This document shows, piece by piece, positions 37,801 through 50,006 of a DNA stretch of 64,000 bases (position 1 is its first letter; every line of letters begins with the position of its first letter). Position numbers and translations under genes: made by a program. The notes under the pieces were generated by a model. It was not told where the DNA came from and searched no databases. It saw only the letters and a program-made list of their open reading frames with translations. This stretch comes from Trichoplax sp. H2 (taxonomy: Eukaryota > Placozoa > Uniplacotomia > Trichoplacea): positions 248,001 through 312,000 of the forward strand of contig NOWV01000023.1 in NCBI GenBank assembly GCA_003344405.1. Direction: 5' to 3'.

Positions 37801-40800
37801 TTATTTTCTTTTCAATTACTGTACATTAATAAGGTAATAGTTCAGTTTTATGACTTCTATTTACTTTGTATTAGAGGATTGATCACCTAATTCGCAGTGT
37901 TACATAAAATCCTATGCTTTTACCGTGTAATTCTGAAAGAAAGTTTGAAAGTTCTATAGTATAAAAAGGTAGAAACATTAACTTTTCTATGTTGAAATAC
38001 TTGATTGCAATTCTCAATTACATTACTGTACTATAGAAAGATAAATGACCTGTCGTGGATTAATATCGTACAATCCAATTTTTTATCAAATTTTTTGCAT
38101 GAGAAGACTTAGAATTATTTGGCATTCATTGGGAAATCTTGGAAAATATTAAATTCATAAATTGTCAACGATATTTTATACTTTTCTTTCATATCACTAT
38201 AGTTGAACTAAGGTTTGACTCATTAATGTACGAATAAGATCTAATTAAAAACGTCAACAATGTTATGGCTATTATAAGACGAGCTTTCATTTATGTACCG
38301 ATATGTGTAAAGTTGACTTAAAACCAGCTCGAAGCACACAGTGTTTATTGTCACTGCTGATACTTTTGTTAACTTAATACGAGGTCGTGAGGCATTCTAT
38401 ATTTCCAAATTGACAGTTTCAATATCTAAACTATTAATGTATGACTGCAACTTCTGAGTTTATTGTTTATATTCATAATTAATACGTTTTCGATCATAAT
38501 ATAATAGCATATGACTAATAAATATAGTTCTTTTACAGCCTACAGTACAATATGTGGTGTGTTCTATATTTATTTTGAAATTATAATCCCGATTGTCAAG
38601 ATCATAAGACTGATACCTGTATACAGCTATATTAATATTGCCTTGATTGTGCCAGTATCAGCCGTAAATGATATAATGTACTATAGTGTAATAAATTGTT
38701 ACGGGAGCATAAATTTCAATGCTTCAACACGGTATACTGACAGTAAAAAAATGAGATAAAATATTGTATTTCAAGGTCGCAGCAATGCCGTATGAATGAA
38801 ATTAAAATATTATACTATAAAATATAAGGTAGGCCTAAAATATTTTAAGATTTGTTACCGTTTTGCTGTTGATTTTAAGTGCTGATTACCTCTCTAAGAA
38901 TAACAATTACGAACTACTGAATAGTGCTAAAGATGCATACGCTGGGTAATTTTATTTCACGAAAAAGACTAATAAAGGGCTCATTAGAAGGTCATACTGC
39001 TCCTTAGAATAGATTGAATGATAATTTCTATTCTAAAATTCAATTTAATCGAAAGAGCTTCATACAGTACTCTACATTTTGGAGTTAATTGAACAACTAT
39101 GTTGACGATTATTGGCTTTGGATGGATATTATGAAGATTATAATAGCTATCCACATCTTCGTAGTCCTTTCAGTGGAAAGTTTGAATTATCCTTTAATAG
39201 TACTAGGTTATTATGATTTATAGAAATATACACTGATTTAATTCAGGTTCCTGAAGTGAAATTTTTACTTGATTGTTCGATTCTTGTATCGCTGTGATTT
39301 AACCTTGATTAGACAAAGAGAGTGATTACTCACACCGCAGTATACGCTATCAATATTGCTTACGTTGTTTAATAATAGTGTGAAGTTAGTATACATTTTA
39401 CCATAAAAGTATCTGTACGATTTCTACTGGGAATTTCACAACCTTACAAATCTGAAAGAAAAGAAACTGCTACTTAGAATTTCTTTAGACTTTAGATCTT
39501 TGGTTAAGAACGTAGGTTGTATTTCAACGTGAAGTACTATATATATAGACATGTAAACTTTCATGAAGTAATGATTTTAGAATATCTATTATCAAAATAT
39601 CATAAAGGGTAAATATTGGAGTGTTGTCGAAATGAATTTAACCTATGACACGATTTCAATTCCACGCTAGGATATGTATGATGATTGCACAACTCACAAC
39701 TCACTAACTGGTTATGTTTACAAGCCATCAATGTTGCATTAAAATAAAACTGATCATGAGCTTGGATTCACCCATTCTAAGTAAGCCACGTATGGGATTC
39801 CCATAATTTATGTCAAGATCTATTTGTGTCATAACTCATGAATTATTATGGCCTAATATAGAACACTAATATCACAATGTTGTGGATTAAATTTGGGTCG
39901 TGCGTCCTATACGGTGGGATCAATGCCCCTAGGTAAGACTGGGATAAGCATTTTCTGCATCCTCTCTTTCTTTTAGGGTCTCTAGAGTTCACTATACATT
40001 ATCACCGCGTAATCACGATTATAAGGACTTCCCTCTATGCAGTCACAGGTCACTTTTTTTAGGGATTCCGTGCTGTACTTGGCGTATTTACGGTGTCTAT
40101 CAACGAAATTTTGATTCCTGCTAGAAGCATGCTTCTATATATTACCCTATGCTCGATTCTGTCACCGTGCCTATGCTTACTGTCCATGATTAATCAGAGT
40201 ATATTAATGCTGCTATAAGTTTATAAAATTGAGTCAATTGTATTTACATCTTCTATTACCTTTCTACTATACTAGCTATTTATGTAATTTAAAACGATTT
40301 TAGAACGTCTGACTCAGCACGACTCGTTCCAGTCAATAACCAAAGTTGAAATGAAGTGTTGCACTGGTGCTATGTTTTACCTACTCACAACTAATATGAA
40401 TCATTCCATGTATGGAAACGTCTCTGTTCGTTGTATTACTGTGCAATACTGTATATTAAGTTTATATATGGACAGGAAAATACTTTACCGTGGCAAGCAA
40501 TTCAGCTAGGATAGCTATATAAGGTATTAGAGGGTTGATTTTACGTAAGCGTTTCAATTTTTAGATTAGGACACACAAATAGGCAGCTTCACTTTCAGTG
40601 AAATACGTTTGGATTGCACGCTTGTGATAATCACGTAGCACTAAAAGATGGAAGATAGAGCATAATTTATCACGTATGTTGGTTAATATGCTTTTAAGTT
40701 AGTATTGATCGCACTTGGTTTTTAAATAATCAGATAGGTGTCGTTTTGCTGATATAATAAGGATCATAATTGCTATTATTGATTGTTGGATACAGTCTAA

Positions 40801-41460
40801 TGGTATAAAACAAACTTTTAATGTAGATGAGCTAGTACCTGTAGTGAAATTCAGTTGAGTAGATCAGTCGCAGAAAGGACAGACATGTTAATTTATTGCT
40901 TCTAATAGTAAACAATGAAGTATTCCATTTACCTCATAAGCACGGTTCGTGTAGTATATTGAAGGTTGCAATCATATATCAGTAGTAAAGTACCTTATAA
41001 CGAAATCGTCTTTGTAAACTTGTATAACGTGTATACCTTATAAAGTAGAATGTTTTAAAAAATAATAATGGTGATAGAGTTGTTAGCATATATATATATA
41101 CTGTTGAAACTTTTATGATACCATAGAATCAGTTTAATGATTCTTGAAGTAAACAATAGTAAATATTTTGGATATGCTTATTTCTTTAGTCATTATTAAA
41201 GTAAATCCTTCAAGGTTAGCAATCGATTGATATAGTTTTTAATGCCCACACAATTTAACGTTGGTCTAGAAGTGTCGTGAGAGGAAATTGCTGATTGAAA
41301 ATGCGAAGGAGTAAATATTTTATAAATGACGGTAAGTTGAGTAGACGGTTCTCTAAGTGGAGGCTGCCCTTTACTGTTTACAGTCGCATGATGAATCTGT
41401 TTCAATAGTAATGGAGTTGATAAAAAAAGGCAATTCGATTAATTCATAATTATTTTGAAG
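34882..41460. other. Gene-poor 6.5-kb stretch
   Basis: The longest gap in the window. Frames at 35156-35392 and 38511-38759 have AT-driven composition and no splice context, so I do not call them. A small open segment at 39122-39206 encodes a signal-peptide-like sequence and is discussed in findings. 41387-41410 looks like a tiny exon, but its phase does not fit the downstream gene. The stretch lies 5' of the sFRP-like gene and may carry its regulatory elements (inference). Confidence 0.5.
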
Positions 41461-43732
41461 GTCCTAGATCTGAATTCTTCGATACTAAAGTAAACCCGTT
41501 CGAGGAAGTATTTGAGAAAGAAAGACTCAGTGATAGGGAATGTGAACTTGATTCGGTTCAGCTGTCACCTAAACCATTCGATCAGAATGATTCAAGGATA
41601 AAGAAGCACGCCAAAGCTGGAAAAGTTAAAAAGAAGAAAGAATCGAGAAAAAATAGAACAGATAAGAAGGTGATTACTTTTTCTTTAAAATGATTATGTC
41701 GAATAATGTGAATTTACTTACTTGACATTAGCAATTCATAAGCAAAGTAGATTGAATTCTAATGATATACTGTATCTATATTATTCAAACAGTGTAAGGG
41801 TAGTTCTTTTCTAAGTGCAATAAAAGATACAGTCAATTATACCCATGTTACCCTAATCCCTGAGCGAAGATTGACGGTTAGTAAATGAATTCGTTATTCG
41901 TTTTGGGGTTTCTACAATCTTTGCTATGTAAAATTATATTGTAGTACATAGAAACCCTCTTTATGTACATACTGTATGTATACTGACAATATTAAATACT
42001 GATATAATAGCAGAAGCTTTTGCCAATAATCACTACGGGAGCGAAAGCGTCAGAAGTTATAAAAAGAGGTTAATAAAATGCTATATTGCAAAAGCTGACT
42101 AGCTATATTTAATCGATACGACACTGTTATAACTGATATCTGTTACTAAAATATAAAGGTGAACATATCCAACTGATCTAATCCAGATTTACAACTATCT
42201 TTGTAGATAATGAAAATGAAGTTGTCGTCACTTCGAAACCATCCTCTATCACGCATGTGAAGGTATTCACCATTGTAACTGTTTTATAGTCCTTTGCAAC
42301 TTATACTAAGAATTAGTATAAGTCTGACACAGTTGCATACGTATGCTCTTTTGGATTTTGATGAGTAACCATCATGCATTGTAAATCATAGATTCTTCTG
42401 TAGTCTTATTTTGAAGGAAATGATAGCGAATAGGAGTTTTAAATAAGCACATTTAGTGTTATCGTAAATGGAATAAGATCTGCTTATCATATAGTAGTAA
42501 TCTAAAGTTATCTAAGTCGCATTAATTATATAGTAAGGCATGAATTTGCAAAGTTATGTGTATGGATTGATCTAGGCTATACAACTAATTACAATTTTAT
42601 TTATATTTAGAATAATTCGGAATTGCAGACAAATCCTCAGTGTAGTAAATACTTCAATGATTGGGACAAATTTTCGGCCGATGGTAGTTCAACAAGTATT
42701 GTTGATAGTGTAAAATCAGAATCTGATGAAACACTAATGAAAAATTTCGGCAAACCGTAAGAAATCATTTTTACTTATTCAGATTATGTTTAATTTGCAA
42801 TGAATATAGTATACGAGAAGTTGTATGCTTGCATACTTTCACATACAAAAGCGCTTAAGATTCTTAAAAGCTACCACTTAATACTTTTAATATATGACTT
42901 TTATTATTATTATTTTAGAAAGGTCAACATCGATAGTTGCGATTGGCTTGACGAGGTATGATGATGAGGTTCAAGAATTGAATATTTGGCCTGTTTAACT
43001 TCTAGTAGCTTACTTTATCTATTACATTTAACAGGATACCTCTGCATTGGATGCGTGCAATCATGTCTGCTCTACATTTAGAAAAAAATTCACATTGAAT
43101 TGCACAGGTTAAAAGGCAATTTTCGACAATGTTGTCTGTAATACTTAAAAATTCACCTTCAGGTTTCTTTTAGGATACTTTGCCAACGTTAGGGAATCTC
43201 TATTAAAAGAAAGGAAAAGGTATACATTAATACATAGCATATACTAATCAGATGCAATAATTATAGAAAGGCTGAGTAGTTTTTTGACTCTCTTTTAACA
43301 CGTTAACTAAATCGAAATCGTTGCTAATTCATTTACTCTTTGTAACTTAGAAACAGTAATAATTAATGACTGTTTTACTTTTAATCAAAAATTTTTATAT
43401 ATATATGATAGTTCTCTAAACAGAGCAATATACAAAAAATCTGAAACGCACAACTTTACAAAGAATCAGTCGAGTGAAGGTATAGCCGCGTATATAGAAT
43501 TTTCCATCTGTGAATTCTATAATTTTGTGTATAGTGTATACCCATAGGTTTACTATTGCTATAAAAGCGATGCCATATTTATAAAATAAGGCATTACTTT
43601 ATGGGAATGGAAATTTGAGCTCATTTCTTATAACTGATTAATCTTGCTTTCATAGATTTATTCCAGGAGGTAGATTATACAAGTACTTTATCTCCGCTAG
43701 ACTCCTTCATCTCAGATGCAGACATGTTCTAG
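41461..43732 (+). CDS. Unrecognised protein, seven exons, 5' end not found
   Basis: Exons 41461-41669, 42611-42756, 42919-42955, 43035-43107, 43174-43219, 43424-43479 and 43656-43732 (TAG) join in a single consistent phase for about 214 residues; the first exon enters with two bases of a split codon. Order: an acidic/aromatic segment (FFDTKVNPFEEVFEKERL), a strongly basic tract (KKHAKAGKVKKKKESRKNR), Ser/Asp-rich sequence, then a region with six cysteines (QCSKYF, SCDWLDE, ACNHVC, NCTG). It ends in an acidic tail, LSPLDSFISDADMF. No family recognised. Either a nuclear protein with a basic NLS, or a secreted protein with sequons NRT, NCT and NFT if the upstream signal exon is real. Confidence 0.7.
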
Positions 43733-45224
43733 ATGTGGCAATAATGCCCAGAATAGATATTGTTTTTTGTAAATATACGTATACGTATATCAGACAACTT
43801 TCAATTATTTTAATACGGTGTGGCTAATATTCCGTACTTGAAACTGCGACTTGCCACGAACTTGAAATTCATTTTCTGTCCTTAATTATATATATATGCT
43901 AATATATCTATCTATCTATATATATCACTTTAATATATTATGACACAAGTTGACTGAGATTGGATAGGAAAAGGCGTACATAGTATCGAGAGACGAATTT
44001 GGACCTATCCTTCCTAAAAAGCGTAAGAAATATTGGATCGCAAATTTGGACTTTTTTTCGAATAATCCTTCCGGATAGTATTTGAAATTTGTTGCAAGCT
44101 CTTCCCTATCTTTCACGATCTCAGCGTTTAATCATTGCCTACTATTCGTTGATTCAATTGGAGACTAGCTGAATGCATGAATAAAAATATCTTTGCGTTT
44201 TAATTATGTTTTAGTGGTCGATAGTAGTCTGAGGTAATCGCTTTTACATTTATTATGATACTGGGCTGAGTAATTAATTAAGAGCATTTTCTAAATGATT
44301 CTGTTGGCTTATCGACTGCAATGAATAATTCAGGAAATAAGCTTAAAGATTATGATTTAAATATGAGAACTTGCTGACTAAATATTTAGTAGAGAAGGTT
44401 TGATATCCACATGCTGCGTTTGCATACTGTGTTCACTAGTATGGGTGTATCGTAAATTAGAATTAGATACGAGTATATGCGTTGCGTTCAAAATCGAACA
44501 TTTCAATTCTGATATGATACAAGCATTGGCAATTTTTTGGCTAATGTATCCTGGTCATGGATTATTTCAAATGAGAGTAATGGACGACATGCGGCTTATA
44601 CAAAATGATGCGCCCTGGGGTGATAGATTACGGCTGACAACAATAAAGCAGACAATAATGAAATTCTTGTTGATTTCCGTGTATAATTCTGTAGTTATTT
44701 GTTCAATATAACTCTGGCGTAGGTCAGCCCATTGCCGTAGTTCGTATTTTTACATTACACACGTTGAATATTTGCAGTTCAAAGAGAAGTTATGCCATGA
44801 TACAGTGCTATGTCGAATATCTGTACCCCACAAGTTTCTACATTTTGTACAAAATTGTATTCCATCAATTGATTTATTGACTGCAAAGTTTGAAATGGAC
44901 ACAATGTTAGTCTGTGGTTTTCGCGTAGTGGTTACTGTACAGAGTGCAACGCGCGTTACAAGTACTGGATAGGCATGGCGAATGTGTTCAGCAGATGGTA
45001 ATTGTAAGTTTGGCTGTTGTGCAGTATCCACCATTTGCTGATGGTTACTTTGATTTGGCTGTACAGTACTGCATGGACGGCCATTATGATGATATTACGG
45101 ATCATTCTTGATACACGTGTCGTGCTTTCAACCTGAGTTGCACTACAGCTGGAACGTGGGCGGAGAATAGTTGCAGTGCATCAGTGTTATGCTGTACACT
45201 CAGTGTACGTCCATGTGATTTATA
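43733..45224. other. Intergenic before the Pur gene
   Basis: (AT)n/(ATCT)n microsatellite at ~43889-43926. The plus frame 44400-44711 (103 codons) has no recognisable motif, repeat-free context or splice support, so it is not called. The 3' end of the 41-kb gene lies at the left. Confidence 0.45.
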
Positions 45225-45870
45225 GTACTGTACAGTATTTGTGCTTTCAACTGGATCAAATCAGGCAAATTGCCTATAAAGTTAATTAACAGTACAGTCA
45301 GTTAATAAGATTACTATGATTGTTTTTTTGCGAGGTACACAGCATCGCAGAGTTTTATTCTACTGTATTTTGGGACTATTTTTTTCTTTTTTTTCTTCAG
45401 AGTGTATTGTAAGCAGTACAGTACAATAGAACAGCACTATACTTGTACTGTACTGTACGTACTGTACTCGCCTTTTCATCTACAGTACAGTACCGTACAG
45501 TACAGTATGCGAATCTGCTGTACTGTACAGTACAGTACAGTACAGTACTGGACTTGGTACAGTAAGTTAGCGCTCCATGTTTTTTTCTGAACTCTACTAG
45601 ACCAGACAGTATGAAATCTGCTTAGCGCATATGAAAATGACTTTCCTGCGAATCTGCTAGACTACAACACTTGCACTGAGTGCCGTGTACACTGCACAGG
45701 ACGATGCTAAAGCCTTCTTACTTTTATGGCCGCTCTGCACGTTTTTACACCACCGTGCTGACACTACAGTACTGTACACTGTACACTGTACGGTAGTATC
45801 ATGTGGTATAGTAGAGTGACTGACCGCTTGAGTCACATACAGCGGTGTACGTACAGTATACAGTAGTGTA
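45225..45870. repeat. Dense CAGTA/TACTG pentamer island upstream of Pur
   Basis: 45412-45566 is almost pure CAGTA repeats switching orientation to TACTG, with runs of six or more units around 45525-45550. Smaller clusters occur at 45225-45240, 45770-45795 and 45850-45870. It ends about 100 bases before the Pur ATG, so it probably overlaps the promoter or 5' untranslated region. Confidence 0.85.
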
Positions 45871-45968
45871 AAGTACTACAGTTTCGGCTGCAGGCCTGCA
45901 ACAGTACGGCAGTTTGTTGGATGAGCACGCGCATACTAAGGTATAGTACTTTTTTACGGTCAAGGGAG

Positions 45969-48900
45969 ATGGCGGAGCGGCAAGGAGCTGGAAGTGATTT
46001 ACAGGCTGAGTCCACTTCGGAATTCAGCGGTAATGAGTATGAAGGAAATGCGAAAGGTAGGCGAAATATGTTTACAATGAAATAGTCATGGACAAAGATG
46101 TATTTTGCAAGTGATTGCTGCTTTCTGAACTTTGGGATGTTTAGTCAGGAGTTGCAGCTCGACGCCTCAAATGACGATGGCATTTTTAGCTATACTGTAT
46201 TGTCATGTATTCTCCTCTACTCTACTACTTTGTTGTATGTGGTATAGTATGCGTAAAGCAGTTCGTGATTGATAATTGCCACACAACATTGAATATTGTA
46301 CGTTGCATTTATTTGAATATTACATTGAATGATTGCGTGATAGTTGTTCAATGGGTGATATGATATGGTGTTGCTTAAATGTCCGATTACGGTTTATGCA
46401 ACTAAAATGTTCGTACGTACTTTGCTATCTTACTATACATCTTGTAGGTAAAGACGATCTAGCATCCAAAACGTTGCATATCCAAGCTAAACGTTTCTAC
46501 CTGGATGTCAAACAGAATAGAGGTGGGCGCTTCATTAAAGTCGCTGAGGTAAGCTAGCATCGTAGGTACACTGGAAAGAGTTACTATATAAACTTCTGCT
46601 TTTGGATCAAGTGCAAAATAGTGTCTGATTTTGGAAGAGCCTACACTGCTAAGGTTTCTCCTTGATCGATCATACTGTAGTGTACAGTATCATCACTACC
46701 AAAGTCTACGCAACCATGATACAGGACTGCAGTAAACGTATACAGTGCCCTATTTGATGCTGATTTGACTTTCAGACGGACATTGGCACAACTAATGTAC
46801 AGTACAGTACTCTACTCTACTCACACCACTGCACGGTATGTTTCTGCAAGATTTCTCCTTCAAGTTTGTAAACTGACACAAAGTTGGAGAATAAAATTGA
46901 TTGGCGTATTATCTCCAAAGAGTTTATATTCATTAGTATGAGTTCTGAATTGGGAATTTGGGTCGTTGGATTGTCGCGGTCTAATATACGCTATTGGAGA
47001 CATCAAAATTGGCTGAGCAAGGCGCGTTTGAAAGTGACAGTAGTTCAGGAGAACTTGACGACCTCAGCGCTACTTTGACTACTTTTGCCATTGCCCCCAT
47101 TTTCCATAGACTGTCTTTGTAGCGTGGTACTGTGCTGTAGAGTGTACAAGACGCGACCCACTGACCATTCATACCGTATGACCGTTAGTTTACAGTACAG
47201 TACTGTACTGCAGTCTTGAGTCTCCTAATCAATAAACGCCGCCGCGTTCAATATCAGGAGTACTTTGAAGTTGGTAGAAATCGACCTAATACACCAAGTT
47301 TAGCACCGTTACCAATTGTAGTCTATGATCCTATGTACACTATTTGAAGGGCCAGTTATTAGCACAGTCATTTCATCATTTTTTGGCGTACTATTTACTT
47401 TGGACGTGAGGTTTTACTCCTCGTCCCTGTCTATTCAATGCTTCAGCGCTACCGTCAAGAGGAAACCGAAAAAAAAACTGTCGTGGAAAAGTGGATCGTC
47501 AAGTACCGTACATACTATAGATAGAGTACGATAGAAGCGTGTAGCAAAAGAAGTTTTTCTCCTTACTGCACTCTACACTACAAGTACAGTACAGTACACA
47601 GTGAGTGGAGTGCAAGTGCGCAACAGGGTCCAGCGCAGGCCAGACCAGCAAGACCTTCAAAGTCTGCACAGTACGGTACGGCACGGTACGGTACGGTACC
47701 GGGAAATGATGGGGAGGCGTCAGCGCTCGCTCACTGCTCGTGTCACGAAAAGCGTCACTGATCGGGGAGGTCATTAGCAAGGTGAGACGCACCCTACTTG
47801 GACGCCAAGTCAGAAGGTATACAACACCTTGGACTTGTTTGCTACTGCAGTCCCTAGGGGTACAACACTGTCCTCACCAATCAGGATTGCTAATTTGAAA
47901 TCATGGATTACTGAAGCAATGAGTAGTGGATAGCTTAAGTCAACAGTTAAAAGAACAGCAGTGACTTGAAAAATACTCAATCAGTCGTGAGAAATGGATC
48001 AGTGTGGAACCCTGGCCATTTCTCTACAAAATCTTGCATCCTTGATAAAATCAATCCACCCATAACATGGTGACACTGGTGGACGTAGAGGTCACAGAAA
48101 AAAACTACTCATCTCTATGCTTATGGGGATATACAGGACAGTAATGCGAAAATGACTGCAGTACTGACAGTATTTAACACCATGAAAGTAGACAGTACAT
48201 AAACGAGCTGGGACAGCTGAATGGGCAACCCGTTAGAAGAACTGCAATCAATAGGTAAAGTCAGACAAAGCAACGATACTTCACTGACTAGTTGTATTGC
48301 TAGGGGTCGATCTCGTCTTTTATTCAGTCAGACGACAACTTGCTCAGTTAAGGATTCCTAGAATCCTGGTAGATTCTAGGAATCATTGGGTGGGTCGTAC
48401 AAGACGTCGATAGTTCTGTAAATAATGAATTGGAATGTTTTTGAGTCGATAGGTCTGTAGATTTCTAGGTGGAGTAAAGTTAAATGATTCATGAATAGAA
48501 TGTGATGCTAGCTGTGTTAGTATCCAGTCACAAGATATAGTTAATAACAAGTCACAAGATATAGTTAATAACAAGTCTTCATACAGTATTGCTAATCATT
48601 GGACAGATTAGTTAGTTGCTTACGTTACATCGACTCATCGATACAGATGATAGCATCCACGTGCAAAAAATTGGGATAAACTTTACTGCAGTATCAGTTA
48701 CTACTTGAGGAAATTTGACTATCATTTATGATATAATATTGGTTACATAATAATGAATTATAATTGATATTACAGGTAGCTTCCAATGGAAGCAGGAGTC
48801 AAATAACTTTCGGTATGACTTTGGGTAAAGACATACGAGATCAGTTGGATGATTTTGCTGATTTCTATGCTTCACTTGGTAAATTTGATATGATCTATAT

Positions 48901-49861
48901 TTCTACCTATTTTGTGAGCTAATGTACAATTGATATTGCTGCCTTACTATCACTTATTGATGCTAACGGTAGAAGTCACAGGTTGTGTTAAATATTCAAG
49001 ATAGGTGATGATGTAGTTGGATACTGATAGTAAGAAAATGAGTATTTTATTATCTATTAAAGCTTTAATGTTATTATGATAGACCCTGGCAACCGAAATG
49101 AGGAAGGTGAAAGTGGAAATTTGAAGAGGTAATTTTATTTCATAGGTTGAAACATAGCTAGATAGCGACATTATTTCCAATTTCTTGTGTACCCAACTTA
49201 AAATGGCTTTCCTTTACGCTTTAATTTAGTGGGGTTATCCGTAAGGGAGAGAAATGGTATTATTTGGACTTGAAAGAAAATCCTCGTGGAAAATTTTTAA
49301 GGGTAAATTATCCATTTGTGTTATTCTGCTTATAATCTCAACTTTAGGTAGTCTGCTCTTCTTTCTTAATAATTATAATAACCCTATTTTAAATTGTACC
49401 TCTATTTGATAGATCAGTCAAGTTTTGCGTTATGGGGGTCGTAATCAGATTGCACTACCTGCTCAAGGCATTGCAGAAATGAAAGATGCCTTAAGTGACC
49501 TTCTAGATGAATTTGGGGTAGAAGATGTTGAGACTGAGCAAACGTCTTTAGACAGCCAGATGTTACGCGCAGAAAGCAAGAGAATTTACTTCGACGTTGG
49601 AAAGAATAATCGCGGAACGTTTCTAAGGATCACGGAGGTACATCTATTCACTGATATACTTTTTTGTTTAATATTTTCATAGAAATGATGGAACGATTTC
49701 CTATAACCTTACCTAAAATTGTGTCCTTGTAGGTCCGTGGAAGAACTCGTAATGCTGTAAGGCTTCCTCAGTCATGCTTATCAAAGTTTAAAGAGATTAT
49801 ATCGGATTACTGCGATAGACTTGGAGTGAAAGACGATGAAGAAAAAAGTGCTACTGAATAA
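45969..49861 (+). CDS. PURA: Purine-rich element binding protein (Pur-alpha family)
   Basis: Seven exons: 45969-46056, 46448-46548, 48776-48878, 49083-49128, 49230-49302, 49413-49637, 49733-49861; 254 residues. PUR proteins bind single-stranded GGN-rich DNA/RNA and act in transcription, mRNA transport and replication. Three PUR repeats are complete. Repeat [21 protein letters not shown]...RFIKVAE, then [19 protein letters not shown]. Repeat [39 protein letters not shown]. Repeat [43 protein letters not shown]. The N-terminal leader is short and lacks the long Gly run of vertebrate PURA; the C-terminus is acidic. The 2.2-kb second intron is full of CAGTA and CGGTA repeats. Two AATAAA hexamers follow the stop (49989, 50001). 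Confidence 0.96.
46670..47705. repeat. CAGTA and CGGTA repeat clusters in Pur intron 2
   Basis: Clusters of GTACAGTA words at 46670-46830, 47190-47215 and 47575-47600, plus a G/C-rich variant, about eight CGGTA/CGGCA units, at 47668-47702. All lie within the 46549-48775 intron. Frames crossing them are artefacts. Confidence 0.8.
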
Positions 49862-49988
49862 GATAAACTGTTATAGTGATATTTCACTGGACAATTTTGG
49901 ATTTGGATTGCATGAAAGTCTGGAAGGCATCATCCCGAGCTCTATGAAGCTCTCAAAGTAAAATCTAAGATTTGTAAAATTATGCGAG

Positions 49989-50006
49989 AATAAAATAGTC
50001 AATAAA
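49989..50006 (+). promoter_or_regulatory. Two AATAAA poly(A) signals after Pur
   Basis: AATAAA at 49989-49994 and 50001-50006, about 130 bases past the Pur stop. Confidence 0.5.

Noticed and set aside
41387-41410. Tiny exon-like segment with acceptor TTTACAG and donor GTAATG
   Set aside because: In the only phase compatible with the exon at 41461 it contains a stop codon.
44400-44711. 103-codon plus frame
   Set aside because: No recognisable motif, splice context or continuation; length is borderline for chance.
45402-45590. Plus-strand 62-codon frame
   Set aside because: Lies wholly in the pentamer repeat.
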